Assembly (NCBI GenBank): GCA_005881275.1
Contig: VBEF01000042.1
Location: 29,162 to 93,161, forward strand
DNA: 64,000 nucleotides
Direction of reading: 5' to 3'
From: Chloroflexota bacterium
GTDB taxonomy: Bacteria; Chloroflexota; Dormibacteria; Dormibacterales; Dormibacteraceae
Shown here: piece after piece, positions 16,727 to 23,873 of the stretch
Layout: each line of letters begins with the position of its first letter
Position numbering within the stretch: position 1 is the stretch's first letter
Program-made: the position numbers and the translations under genes
Notes under the pieces: generated by a model
What the model saw: the letters and a program-made list of their open reading frames with translations, nothing else
The model's database searches: none
What the model was told of the DNA's origin: nothing

Positions 16727-18018
16727 TCACGACCAAGAGTCCGCGCGAGCGGGCGTTTCTCGTCGGGATCCTGCTGCCCGGCACGCCTCCCGAGACGGTT
16801 CGCGACCAGATGACCGAGCTGGCCGACCTTGCTCGCACCGCCGGCGCCGAGGTCGTCGGGTCGGACGTGCAGCGCCGCTCCGAGGTCGACCCCGCGCACT
16901 TCATCGGCATGGGCAAGGTCGAGTCCATGCGCGACATGAAGCTCGAGGGCGGCTTCGACCTGATCATATGCAACGACGATCTCAGCCCGCGCCAGCAGCG
17001 AAATCTGGAGCTGCAGGTCAAGGCGCGGGTGCTCGACCGGACGGAGATCATCCTCGAGATCTTTGCCCAGCACGCGCGCACCCATGAAGGCCGGCTCCAG
17101 GTCGAGGCTGCTCGCCTGCACCACCTGCTGCCGCGCCTGATCGGCGCATACGCGTACGACCGGCAGGTCGGTGGCCGGCGGGGGGGAGTGGGGGCCCGCG
17201 GCGGTTTCGGCGAGCAGCAGATCGAGGTCGAACGGCGCCGGATTCGCAAACGCATCCGCGACCTCGACCGCGAGATCGAGCAGGTGCGCACCCAGCGCCA
17301 CCAGCAGCGCACCGGTCGCAGGCGCGCCGAGCTGGACACTGCGGCGATCGTCGGCTACACGAACGCGGGTAAGTCGACGCTGCTCAACGCCTTGACGGGG
17401 GCGGGCGTGCGCGCTGAGCAGAAATTGTTTGCGACGCTCGACCCGACAACGCGAAAGCTGGAGCTGCCGGCAGGTCGCGAGTTCCTTCTGACCGACACAG
17501 TTGGTTTCATCCAGAAGCTGCCGACCGATCTGGTCGCAGCGTTCCGCGCCACGCTCGAGGAGGTCACGGAGGCAGATCTGATCCTCCAGGTCCTCGACCT
17601 CAGCTCTCCGGCGGTGGAGGAGCAGGCTCAGACCGTGGAGGAGGTGTTGACGGACCTGGGCGCCGCAGACAAGCCGCGCGTCGTCGTGCTGAACAAGGTC
17701 GACCTGCTCGGCCCGGCAAGCCGGCGTCGAGCCATCGCCGCGCTGTCCGATCGCTATCCCGGCGCGGTCGCCATCTCGGCCACCAACCGGGCCGGGCTCA
17801 AGGAGCTGCTGGGTGCGCTTGACCAGGCCAGCCGGGGCGACTCAGTGCCGCTCGAGATTCTGGTTCCGTACGGGCGGGAGGGCGTGCTGGCCGAGCTACG
17901 CAAGGTGGGCGGGGTGGAGCGGACCGAATATGTCGAGGGCGGCACCAAGGCCTGGGGTTGGGCGCCCCGCCATGCCGCCCGAAGATTCGAGAACTTCGCG
18001 GCTAACGGAAGAGCCTGA
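16723..18018 (+). CDS. hflX: Ribosome-associated GTPase HflX
   Basis: HflX splits stalled or heat-damaged ribosomes. The N-terminal nucleotide-binding domain has RAFLVGIL, IGMGKVESM and a Gly-rich loop near GGRRGGVGARGGFGE. The G domain has GYTNAGKSTLLNALTG, DTVGFIQKLP and NKVD. The first ordinary start (ATG 16810) would delete the first beta strand and LLPG motif that all HflX proteins have. These are encoded in frame from CTG 16723, which overlaps the preceding stop as CTGA. I take CTG 16723 as the start by inference (431 residues). The 3' end overlaps lexA by 17 bases in convergent orientation. Confidence 0.92.
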   Translation: MITTKSPRERAFLVGILLPGTPPETVRDQMTELADLARTAGAEVVGSDVQRRSEVDPAHFIGMGKVESMRDMKLEGGFDLIICNDDLSPRQQRNLELQVKARVLDRTEIILEIFAQHARTHEGRLQVEAARLHHLLPRLIGAYAYDRQVGGRRGGVGARGGFGEQQIEVERRRIRKRIRDLDREIEQVRTQRHQQRTGRRRAELDTAAIVGYTNAGKSTLLNALTGAGVRAEQKLFATLDPTTRKLELPAGREFLLTDTVGFIQKLPTDLVAAFRATLEEVTEADLILQVLDLSSPAVEEQAQTVEEVLTDLGAADKPRVVVLNKVDLLGPASRRRAIAALSDRYPGAVAISATNRAGLKELLGALDQASRGDSVPLEILVPYGREGVLAELRKVGGVERTEYVEGGTKAWGWAPRHAARRFENFAANGRA

Positions 18019-18628
18019 TCACACCTCGGACCACGCCGACAAGGCTCACGTTGTTGCTCACGATCGGCTGGTAGGCCGGATTCTCGGCGATCAGCTTGAC
18101 GCGGCCGTCGCTGCGCTCGAACCGCTTCACCGTGGCCTCGCCTTCGACCAGCGCCACCACGATCGAGCCGTTGCTCGCCTCCTGCTGCGGCCGGATGAGG
18201 ACCAGGTCGCCCTCGAGGATGCCCGCGTTGATCATGCTGTCGCCGCGCACGCGGAGCATGAAGTACCCGTCCTTGGCCAGATCGGAAGAGAGCAGGACGT
18301 GGTCTTCGATGTTCTGTTCGGCCAGGATCGGCGAGCCGGCCGCCACGTGGCCCACGATGGGCACCGAGACGGCGTTCCGGCGCTGCTGGTCGACCTCCGC
18401 GTCCTGGACCAGCTGCACGGTCCGGGATTTGCTCGGGTCGCGCTTGATCAGGCCGCGGCGCTCCAGCTGGTTGAGGTGGTTGTGGACGGTCGAGCTGGAG
18501 CTCAGGCCAACCGCCTCCCCGATCTCCCGGACGCTGGGCGGGTAGTTGCGGACCTTGGTCACGTACCTGATGTAGTCGAGGATCTTGTTCTGGCGTTCAG
18601 TCAGTTGGTCGGTCAATTTTGTATTCAT
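18002..18628 (-). CDS. lexA: LexA repressor
   Basis: The SOS repressor: 208 residues, an N-terminal winged helix (KILDYIRYVTKVRNYPPSVR, SSSSTVHNHLNQLERRGLI) and a C-terminal S24 peptidase domain. The autocleavage site is Ala97-Gly98; the Ser131-Lys168 dyad lies in RVRGDSM and EATVKRF. All catalytic parts are intact. The gene is divergent from the yneA-like gene and the space between carries LexA boxes, so lexA is probably autoregulated; a possible -10 TAGCAT is the complement of 18659-18664. It completes a RecA/LexA circuit within this window. Confidence 0.97.
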   Translation of the reverse strand: MNTKLTDQLTERQNKILDYIRYVTKVRNYPPSVREIGEAVGLSSSSTVHNHLNQLERRGLIKRDPSKSRTVQLVQDAEVDQQRRNAVSVPIVGHVAAGSPILAEQNIEDHVLLSSDLAKDGYFMLRVRGDSMINAGILEGDLVLIRPQQEASNGSIVVALVEGEATVKRFERSDGRVKLIAENPAYQPIVSNNVSLVGVVRGVIRLFR

Positions 18629-18684
18629 CTCCAGTTCGTGATGAGGGACGCTGAGGCCATGCTAGCACTTCGAGCCGCCGGCCG

Positions 18685-18748
18685 CAAACCTTTGTTCGTC
18701 ATCTTGACAGGCAAACGCGCGTTCGCTATCCTGCCAAACGTATGTACG
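18685..18748. promoter_or_regulatory. lexA-yneA divergent regulatory region with three LexA boxes
   Basis: Three boxes of the form CAAAC-N4-GTTCG: 18685-18698 (N4 CTTT), 18712-18725 (N4 GCGC) and 18735-18748 (N4 GTAT, last half GTACG). The yneA promoter is TTGACA (18704-18709), 17-bp spacer, TATCCT (18727-18732). The middle box fills the spacer with the same 2-bp and 1-bp margins as at recA. The third box covers the yneA start codon. The first box probably controls lexA. Confidence 0.88.
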
Positions 18749-19053
18749 CCGCTAGGCCCGGAATCAAACCTTGGCGGGCAAACCGTGCCGGCGGCAACGG
18801 CTCATGGCGGCGGCTGCTGGCGGCAGTCGCCGCTGTGGCTGCGCTCAGCATCGCGTTCTCCCTGGGCGCCCGGGGCGGCGGGGACACGCACTACACGACG
18901 GTCGAGGTGGAGCCAGGCGACACGCTGTGGTCGATCGCCTCGGCGCACTATCCGGCGGATGATGTGCGGGTCCGTGTCGATGACATCGAGCAGGCCAACG
19001 GGCTGTCGGGGCCGGCGATCCAGGTGGGGCAGAGCCTGCGCCTGCCGGCTTAG
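18742..19053 (+). CDS. yneA: YneA-like SOS cell-division suppressor (membrane LysM protein)
   Basis: A 103-residue protein with a basic N-terminus, one membrane helix (about 24-43) and a C-terminal LysM domain (about 54-101: VEPGDTLWSIASAHY, IQVGQSLRLP). This plan, divergent from lexA, is that of B. subtilis YneA and the mycobacterial ChiZ type, which delay septation during SOS. The transcript should start near 18739, leaving at most a few leader bases, so the mRNA is nearly leaderless. Two LexA boxes control it, one over the start codon. The hairpin GCCGGC-TTA-GCCGGC (19044-19058) spans its stop codon. Function is inferred from architecture and position. Confidence 0.82.
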   Translation: MYAARPGIKPWRANRAGGNGSWRRLLAAVAAVAALSIAFSLGARGGGDTHYTTVEVEPGDTLWSIASAHYPADDVRVRVDDIEQANGLSGPAIQVGQSLRLPA

Positions 19054-19179
19054 CCGGCCACCCTCCCCGGGCTTGACAGCCCTTGCTGGGGGTGCTGGAG
19101 CCGAGGACTGCTGCAAAAAGGACCTATCCCACCTGTTCGAAAGGCCCCAAACCGCACAGTCGTCGACCGCGGTGGACGC

Positions 19180-19407
19180 GTGAGGCTGGTCCTGGTCACC
19201 CGGCTGGGCTGCCACCTCTGCGACCAGGCGCTGAGCCTCCTCCGGTCCCTCGGTCATGAGCCCGAGCTGGTCGATGTCGACGCCGACGACCGCCTGCACG
19301 ACCTCTATGACTGGCGCGTGCCGGTGGTGCTTGTCGATGACCGCGTCGTCGCCGAGGGCCGGATCACCCTCGAACAGCTGTCTAGAGCGGTGGGCAAGGG
19401 AGTCTGA
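19180..19407 (+). CDS. Glutaredoxin-like thiol protein
   Basis: A 75-residue thioredoxin-fold protein of the glutaredoxin-like (DUF836) type, with a redox pair C11-H-L-C14 after the first strand (RLVLVTRLGCHLC), then WRVPVVLVDDRVV containing the cis-Pro, and a C-terminal helix. It should reduce small disulfides or mixed disulfides; the partner is unknown. GTG start. It follows yneA by 126 bases that show no gene, so cotranscription with yneA is possible but unproven. Confidence 0.75.
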   Translation: MRLVLVTRLGCHLCDQALSLLRSLGHEPELVDVDADDRLHDLYDWRVPVVLVDDRVVAEGRITLEQLSRAVGKGV

Positions 19408-19460
19408 GCGAGGGCCAGCTACCCGTGAGTATGCTTGCGGTAATAGTCCTTTAAAATAGC

Positions 19461-19982
19461 CTAAGCTCCGGATAACCTGAGCCTATGGATCTTTCGGGAC
19501 GAGTGCATCGCCTTCCGAACGAAGTCATCTGAACCGCGGTGATTCAGTTCTCGCTGTTTCCAGTAGAGGGCTTCCTGTACGTCAAGCCAGGCCTTCGGGA
19601 GCGTCTGCCGACCTAACGTCCGGCGGCTCCTTCGCGAAAGCTCGATCATCGCAAGAGCGTTATCGCACTGAGGGATCTTGAGTCGCAGATACGGGCGGAT
19701 CCCGGTCAAGAATGGTCGGGCACTTTGGCCTGTTTGAGTCCGCCAGTTCCAAGCCTGGCGAGCTTTCAGTCCGCGAAGCGGCGAAGATGCTGAGACGATC
19801 CATCCGCCCCAATTGATCTGCATCCAGTCCAGAACACCGCGATCACGATTGCTCACGACGATATGGACGCTGTAATAGAACCGACCGCGTCTGGGCTTGA
19901 ATGAGCGAGCAATCGCGATGCAGCCTTCGCCGTCGACAAAGCCGGCCGCGTAGGCCCAGTCCGTGTCTTTGATCTCGGTCAT
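19461..19982 (-). CDS. LAGLIDADG-type endonuclease-like protein, second gene of an SOS operon
   Basis: A 173-residue protein with a single LAGLIDADG-like motif, WAYAAGFVDGEGCIAIA (residues 9-25), including the catalytic acidic residue. Single-motif members act as homodimers. It is free-standing: no intron or intein host is visible. The ATG lies 2 bases after the stop of the 121-residue gene, which has a strong LexA-controlled promoter, so it should be made during DNA damage. Base composition is clearly lower in GC than the neighbours, a sign of later acquisition. It may be a homing endonuclease or a domesticated nuclease. Confidence 0.75.
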   Translation of the reverse strand: MTEIKDTDWAYAAGFVDGEGCIAIARSFKPRRGRFYYSVHIVVSNRDRGVLDWMQINWGGWIVSASSPLRGLKARQAWNWRTQTGQSARPFLTGIRPYLRLKIPQCDNALAMIELSRRSRRTLGRQTLPKAWLDVQEALYWKQRELNHRGSDDFVRKAMHSSRKIHRLRLSGA

Positions 19983-19984
19983 GG

Positions 19985-20350
19985 CTAGGCGGAGCGCTGC
20001 AGGGCCGGCTCGGCGTCCAGGCCGCGCAGGAAGACTTCCAGCGGGAGCGCTGCCGCCTCGAAGTCACCGTGCAGCAGCTCCAGGTCGGCCCCCGCCTGGC
20101 CAAGCCCGGCGATGGCCAGGTCGACCCAGCGCAGAGACTCCTTGACGTAACGGTCCAGGGCCGGGTCCAGCGGTCGCGCCAGGCTTTCCCGGCGCCAGGA
20201 CTCGCGCAGGTCGTCGGCGAGCTCCTGGAGCCTGTCCACGCGCGATCCGGCCTCGCCGCGCTCGAGCGGCTCCGACGCAAGCCGGATCCGGGCCTCCGCG
20301 AAGGCGCGGATGAGCCGCCGAAGCTTGACCTGGATTGCCAGCGTACGCAT
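19985..20350 (-). CDS. Unknown 121-aa helical protein under LexA control
   Basis: I do not recognise this protein. It is predicted largely helical with many Arg, Leu, Glu and Ala residues (RLIRAFAEARIRLA, RVDRLQELADDLRESW), no cysteines, no membrane helix and no signal peptide. What stands out is control: a promoter identical in layout to recA and yneA, with one LexA box between -35 and -10 and a second over the ATG. The mRNA should be nearly leaderless. The LAGLIDADG-like gene follows after 2 bases. A damage-response role is inferred from regulation alone; an accessory RecA/polymerase factor or nuclease partner are options. Confidence 0.72.
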   Translation of the reverse strand: MRTLAIQVKLRRLIRAFAEARIRLASEPLERGEAGSRVDRLQELADDLRESWRRESLARPLDPALDRYVKESLRWVDLAIAGLGQAGADLELLHGDFEAAALPLEVFLRGLDAEPALQRSA

Positions 20351-20391
20351 GTTCGTGATCGCATTGTACCGAACGAGCGTTCGGGCCGCAA
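20342..20391 (-). promoter_or_regulatory. SOS promoter with two LexA boxes upstream of the 121-aa gene
   Basis: Read on the minus strand: -35 TTGCGG (20391-20386), 17-bp spacer, -10 TACAAT (20368-20363). The spacer holds the perfect box CGAACGAGCGTTCG (20370-20383 on the plus strand). A second box, CGAACATGCGTACG (minus strand, 20355-20342), covers the ATG of the gene. The -35/box/-10 margins of 2 bp and 1 bp are the same as at recA and yneA. Confidence 0.88.
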
Positions 20392-20415
20392 CCCGCGGTT
20401 GTTAAGCTCTCGTCG

Positions 20416-20985
20416 GTGCGCCAGCTGCTCCTGACCGCCGGCCTCCTCCTCCCCCTCGCCCTCGACACCTTCGCGCTCGCCGCCGCCCTGGGCGTGGCCG
20501 GCCTCGAGAAGCAAGACCGGCTGCGCGTCGCCCTCGTGTTCACGGTCTTTGAAGCGGGCATGCCAATCGCCGGCATCCTCGTCGGGCGGATTGCCGGCAA
20601 CCTGATCGGCGCCTGGGCCGGCTACGGCGGGATCGTGTTCCTCTTCATCGCAGGGTTCCTCCTCCTTCGGCCGGGCCAGGACGACGCGAAGGAGCAGAAG
20701 CGCCTCCGCCTGCTGGCCCATGCCCGCGGCCTGGCCATCCTCGACCTGGGTCTGAGCATCAGCGTCGACGAGCTGACCGTCGGCTTGAGCGCCGGGCTGC
20801 TCGGCCTGCCCATCGCCCTGACCGTGGTCTGGATCGCGATCCAGGCGTTCGCCGCGGCCCAGGTCGGGCTCAGGTTTGGCGCCAGGTTGGGCGAGAAGAT
20901 ACGAGAGCGGTCGGAGCAGGTTGCCGGCGTGGCTCTGATCGCTGTAGCGCTAGTTCTCCTCGGACTGAAACTCCTGAACATCTAG
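20416..20985 (+). CDS. mntP: MntP-like manganese efflux pump
   Basis: A 189-residue six-helix membrane protein of the MntP family (LysE superfamily), exporting Mn2+. The two repeats carry LPLALDTFALAAALG and LGLSISVDELTVGLSAG, whose acidic residues correspond to the conserved Asp positions of MntP (the second repeat reads VDELTVG rather than the usual DALAVG). Helices alternate through the whole length, with a charged loop at about 95-110. GTG start. It is divergent from the SOS pair; no manganese riboswitch is visible in the 65-base space. Confidence 0.8.
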   Translation: MRQLLLTAGLLLPLALDTFALAAALGVAGLEKQDRLRVALVFTVFEAGMPIAGILVGRIAGNLIGAWAGYGGIVFLFIAGFLLLRPGQDDAKEQKRLRLLAHARGLAILDLGLSISVDELTVGLSAGLLGLPIALTVVWIAIQAFAAAQVGLRFGARLGEKIRERSEQVAGVALIAVALVLLGLKLLNI

Positions 20986-21004
20986 GGAGCAAGATGGCAG
21001 ATCG

Positions 21005-21583
21005 ATGCCCGTGCTGACGGTCCGATTCCTCGCCATCGCCGGCGGAGCGGCGTTTGTGTTGGCCGCGCTACAGGTCGCGTGTGGCGCGCCGCCCGAGCAC
21101 GACATTCACCTGCCGGGGGGCGCTCCCGTGGCGGCTGTGAGCCTTCCAGTCGGCAGCGGTTTCAACGGAGCGATCACGCCCACTGTCTCGGTAGCGGATG
21201 TCCGGTGCCAGATCTATCGCCGGACCGTGTCGCCAACCTGCCCTGATGACGCGAGCCTTGCAAGGGCCTACTGGCCAGAGCTGCAGCGGACCCGAGATGT
21301 CGTGTTTGTGGGCCTACGGACGAGGCCCTCGTGCTTCCACATGAATGTCGAATACCTGGCCGAAGAGCACAAGGTGCTCTTTCACTGCCACCACGCGGGT
21401 GCTTGGCTTGGCATCAACCCGGTGGTCGGCGCAGCTCAGCCGGCGGATGTGACGGATGTCGTGATGGCATCGACTCGAGGCATCGCCGCCGGCCGGCTAT
21501 CGCTCGCGCGAGAGGATCGCATCGAGCACTGGATTATCGATCTGACGAGCGAGTCGGGGCTCGGGACCGTGACGATCCCCTGA
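21005..21583 (+). CDS. Hypothetical exported protein, possible lipoprotein
   Basis: A 192-residue protein with an N-terminal hydrophobic segment ending in LAALQVACGAP; Cys26 could be lipidated, though the Gln at -3 makes the lipobox weak. The mature part contains three or four more cysteines (VRCQIY, SPTCPDD, PSCFHM, FHCHH), suggesting disulfides outside the cell. No family recognised. It lies 20 bases after mntP on the same strand and may share its transcript, and it converges on the tetR gene. Confidence 0.6.
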   Translation: MPVLTVRFLAIAGGAAFVLAALQVACGAPPEHDIHLPGGAPVAAVSLPVGSGFNGAITPTVSVADVRCQIYRRTVSPTCPDDASLARAYWPELQRTRDVVFVGLRTRPSCFHMNVEYLAEEHKVLFHCHHAGAWLGINPVVGAAQPADVTDVVMASTRGIAAGRLSLAREDRIEHWIIDLTSESGLGTVTIP

Positions 21584-21590
21584 ATGCGCT

Positions 21591-22187
21591 TCAGGGCGCG
21601 AAGATGACGCACAGGCTCTCGGCCAGAGAGTCTGCGTCGACCCCCGGATGGGTCAGGAAGTAGCCCACCGCGTCGCTCACCGCCCCCACCACCGCCCGGC
21701 CGAACACCGCCGGGTCCTTGTCGGCGTAGAAAACGTCATGGCCCATGGCGTGGCGGACCTCCTCCGCGACCGCGTCGGCGAACTTGGCCTGCAGCTCGTG
21801 GCGCAGCGCCTCGACCCCGGCGCTCAAACCGACCGACTCGACGATCAACAACCGCGCCACGTCGGAGCGCTCGAAGCACGACACCACGAACCGCGTGATG
21901 CCCCGGCGCAGCCGCTCGTGATGGTTGTGCCCGGTCGCCGCGGCGGCCAGGACGTCGTGGATGAGCGCCCCGCCCTCCTCGGCCAACAGCTCTCGGAAGC
22001 AATGCTCCTTCGACTCGAAGAACTCATAGAAAGCAGACTTGGAGACGCGGGCCCGCGTCACCACATCGTCGACTGAAGTCACCGTGTAACCGCGACTCGC
22101 GAAAAGGGGCAGCGCGGCGTCCACGATCCGCTTGCGGCGCCGTTCGACCCTCGCGTCCCGCCGCAGCTGGGTCGACGGGACCGCCAT
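21591..22187 (-). CDS. TetR/AcrR family transcriptional regulator
   Basis: A 198-residue repressor-type protein. The N-terminal HTH is RIVDAALPLFASRGYTVTSV, DDVVTRARVSKSAFYEFF, then a C-terminal ligand domain. A longer frame extends to 22412 but those residues are only a shadow of the upstream dehydrogenase gene; ATG 22187 fits the family start. It begins 4 bases after the acyl-CoA dehydrogenase stop, so the two form an operon. It likely controls that operon, with acyl-CoA as a plausible ligand (inference). Confidence 0.88.
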   Translation of the reverse strand: MAVPSTQLRRDARVERRRKRIVDAALPLFASRGYTVTSVDDVVTRARVSKSAFYEFFESKEHCFRELLAEEGGALIHDVLAAAATGHNHHERLRRGITRFVVSCFERSDVARLLIVESVGLSAGVEALRHELQAKFADAVAEEVRHAMGHDVFYADKDPAVFGRAVVGAVSDAVGYFLTHPGVDADSLAESLCVIFAP

Positions 22188-22191
22188 CGAT

Positions 22192-23385
22192 CTAGCCGGC
22201 CGCGAGCGCCCGCGAGATGACCAGGCGCTGGATCTCGCTGGTGCCTTCGAAGAGGGTGTAGATCTTGGCGTCGCGATGCCACTTCTCGACCGGGAAGTCG
22301 CGGATGTAGCCGTAGCCGCCGCAGATCTGGATCGCTTGATCGGTGACCTTGACCGCGACCTCGCCCGCCTTGAGCTTCGCCATCGAGCCTTCGGCCTTGG
22401 TGAACTCGCCACCGTTGCGGCCTTCCCAGAGAGCCCGCCAGATCAGAGCCCGTGTGGCTTCGATCTCGGTCGCCATGTCGGCGAGCATGAAGGCGATCGC
22501 CTCGTTCTCGATCAGCGTGCGCCCGAACTGCTTGCGCTCCTTGGCGTACTGGAGGGCGAATTCGAATGCGGCGCGGGCGATACCCAGCGCCATGGCGCCG
22601 ACGATGGGCCGGGAGAGCTCGAAGGTCTTCAGCGCGACCGAGGACCGCGAGTGCTTCCCCTCACGTGCCCGGGCAAGTCTCGCCTCCAGCTTCTCCATGC
22701 CACCGAGCACGTTTTCGACCGGAATCGTGCAGTCTTCCAGCAGCACCTCCGCGGTGTGCGAGGCGCGGATGCCCATCTTCTTTTCCTTCTTGCCCATGCG
22801 GATGCCCTTGGTGCCCGGCGGCACCACAAAGCTCGCCTGGCCGCGGGTCCCCAGCTCGGGCTCGACCGCCGCCACCACGACGTGGACGTCGGCGATGCCG
22901 CCGTTCGTGATGAAGACTTTCTGCCCGTTGATGACCCAGTCGCCGTTCTGGCGGATCGCTCGTGTCTTCATGGAGGAGACGTCAGAGCCGGCGTCGGGCT
23001 CGGTGACCGCGAAGGCGCCCAGGGCCGGCTTGTCGGGGGTGCCGAAACAGACCGGGATCCAGGTCGCGATCTGCTCGGGAGTGCCCTGGGAGAAGATCGC
23101 CGCGACCGGCAGGCCGGTGCCCTGGATGGCCAGCGCGATGCCGGCGCAGCCCCAGGTCAGCTCCTCGGCGACGAGCGCCGGCATGATCCCGGTGCCGTCG
23201 CCGTACGTCTGCTGCAGAAACTCGGTGCCGTAGAGGCCTACCTCGGCCGCCTTCTTGACGATCGGCCAGGGAAACTCCTCAGATTCGTCGTACTGGTGGG
23301 CCACCGGGCGGATTTCCTTCTCCGCGAAGCTGTGGACCCAGTCCCGGATCTCCTTCTGCTCGTCGCTGAGTTCGAACGAAATCAT
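22192..23385 (-). CDS. Acyl-CoA dehydrogenase
   Basis: An FAD-dependent acyl-CoA dehydrogenase of 397 residues, introducing the alpha-beta double bond in fatty or branched-chain acyl-CoA degradation. Motifs: FAVTEPDAGSDVSSMKTRA (FAD/substrate loop), ITNGGIADV, QICGGYGYIRDFPVEKWHRD and YTLFEGTSEIQRLVISR, where the Glu in FEGTSE matches the catalytic position of short-chain enzymes. Exact substrate is unknown. The start ATG 23385 opens the SFELSDEQKEIRDWV helix usual for the family. Co-transcribed with the TetR gene. Confidence 0.93.
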   Translation of the reverse strand: MISFELSDEQKEIRDWVHSFAEKEIRPVAHQYDESEEFPWPIVKKAAEVGLYGTEFLQQTYGDGTGIMPALVAEELTWGCAGIALAIQGTGLPVAAIFSQGTPEQIATWIPVCFGTPDKPALGAFAVTEPDAGSDVSSMKTRAIRQNGDWVINGQKVFITNGGIADVHVVVAAVEPELGTRGQASFVVPPGTKGIRMGKKEKKMGIRASHTAEVLLEDCTIPVENVLGGMEKLEARLARAREGKHSRSSVALKTFELSRPIVGAMALGIARAAFEFALQYAKERKQFGRTLIENEAIAFMLADMATEIEATRALIWRALWEGRNGGEFTKAEGSMAKLKAGEVAVKVTDQAIQICGGYGYIRDFPVEKWHRDAKIYTLFEGTSEIQRLVISRALAAG

Positions 23386-23435
23386 GTATTTGCTAGCGCT
23401 CCTAAGGTGAATAACGCATCAGTACTCGTACGTAC

Positions 23436-23452
23436 CGTTTCTACATGAAACG
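23436..23452. promoter_or_regulatory. Candidate TetR operator upstream of the acyl-CoA dehydrogenase
   Basis: CGTTTC-TACAT-GAAACG, a perfect 6-bp inverted repeat with a 5-bp centre, 51 bases upstream of the dehydrogenase ATG. Size and symmetry suit a TetR-family dimer, and the only regulator in the operon is a TetR protein. A second short palindrome GTACGTAC lies beside it (23428-23435). Binding is inference. Confidence 0.5.
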
Positions 23453-23483
23453 CTACCGGCGCCGAGTCCTGGTGTCAATCGCC

Positions 23484-23873
23484 TTAAGCGGCTTTGCTGG
23501 GGACGGCCCGGATCGCCTGGAGGCCGAGCCGGTAGGCGCTGATGACAAGGAACGCGCCCCAGATCCGGGCCAGGATCGGGCCTGGAACCTCCACCGCCAC
23601 CAGGGCGCCGAGCACCGCTCCGCCCACTCCCCCACCTCCCATCCACATCGCCGGCCCGAGCAGCACGTTGCCCTCGCGCATATGCGTGATGCCGCCGACG
23701 ATGGCGGTCGGCACGATGGCGACCAGCGAGGTCCCCTGGGCCACAGCCTGGGAGATGCGGAACCCGACGGTCATGGTGGGCACGAAGAGCAGCCCGCCGC
23801 CGATCCCGATCGTTCCGCTGAGAAAGCCGGCGCCCAGGCCACCCGCGATCAGCAGCGCGTCGCCCCAGGTCAC
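23484..23873 (-). CDS. TSUP (TauE/SafE) permease, second half-protein
   Basis: A 129-residue membrane protein equal to the C-terminal repeat of a TSUP transporter: GGLGAGFLSGTIGIGGGLLF followed by GTSLVAIVPTAIVGGITHM and further helices. TSUP proteins (sulfite, sulfoacetate or other organic anion export) usually have both repeats in one chain of about 250 residues. Here the start is GTG 23873 in a 4-nt GTGA overlap with the first half. The longer frame to 24512 is only a shadow of that gene. The two halves probably pair in the membrane; the substrate is unknown. Confidence 0.8.
   Translation of the reverse strand: MTWGDALLIAGGLGAGFLSGTIGIGGGLLFVPTMTVGFRISQAVAQGTSLVAIVPTAIVGGITHMREGNVLLGPAMWMGGGGVGGAVLGALVAVEVPGPILARIWGAFLVISAYRLGLQAIRAVPSKAA

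Noticed and set aside
19121..19134. Possible further LexA box near GTTCG at 19130
   Set aside because: The left half is ATCCC, not CRAAC, and there is no -35/-10 pair around it.
17813..19183. 456-aa plus-strand ORF across lexA
   Set aside because: It is antisense to lexA and crosses the SOS control region and yneA in another frame; composition is that of a high-GC shadow frame.
19408..19982. Intron or intein host for the LAGLIDADG protein
   Set aside because: The flanking genes are intact with no splice-like boundaries, and the ORF has its own start and stop.
22132..23448. 438-aa plus-strand ORF opposite the acyl-CoA dehydrogenase
   Set aside because: The opposite strand encodes a complete, motif-perfect dehydrogenase; this frame is its mirror.
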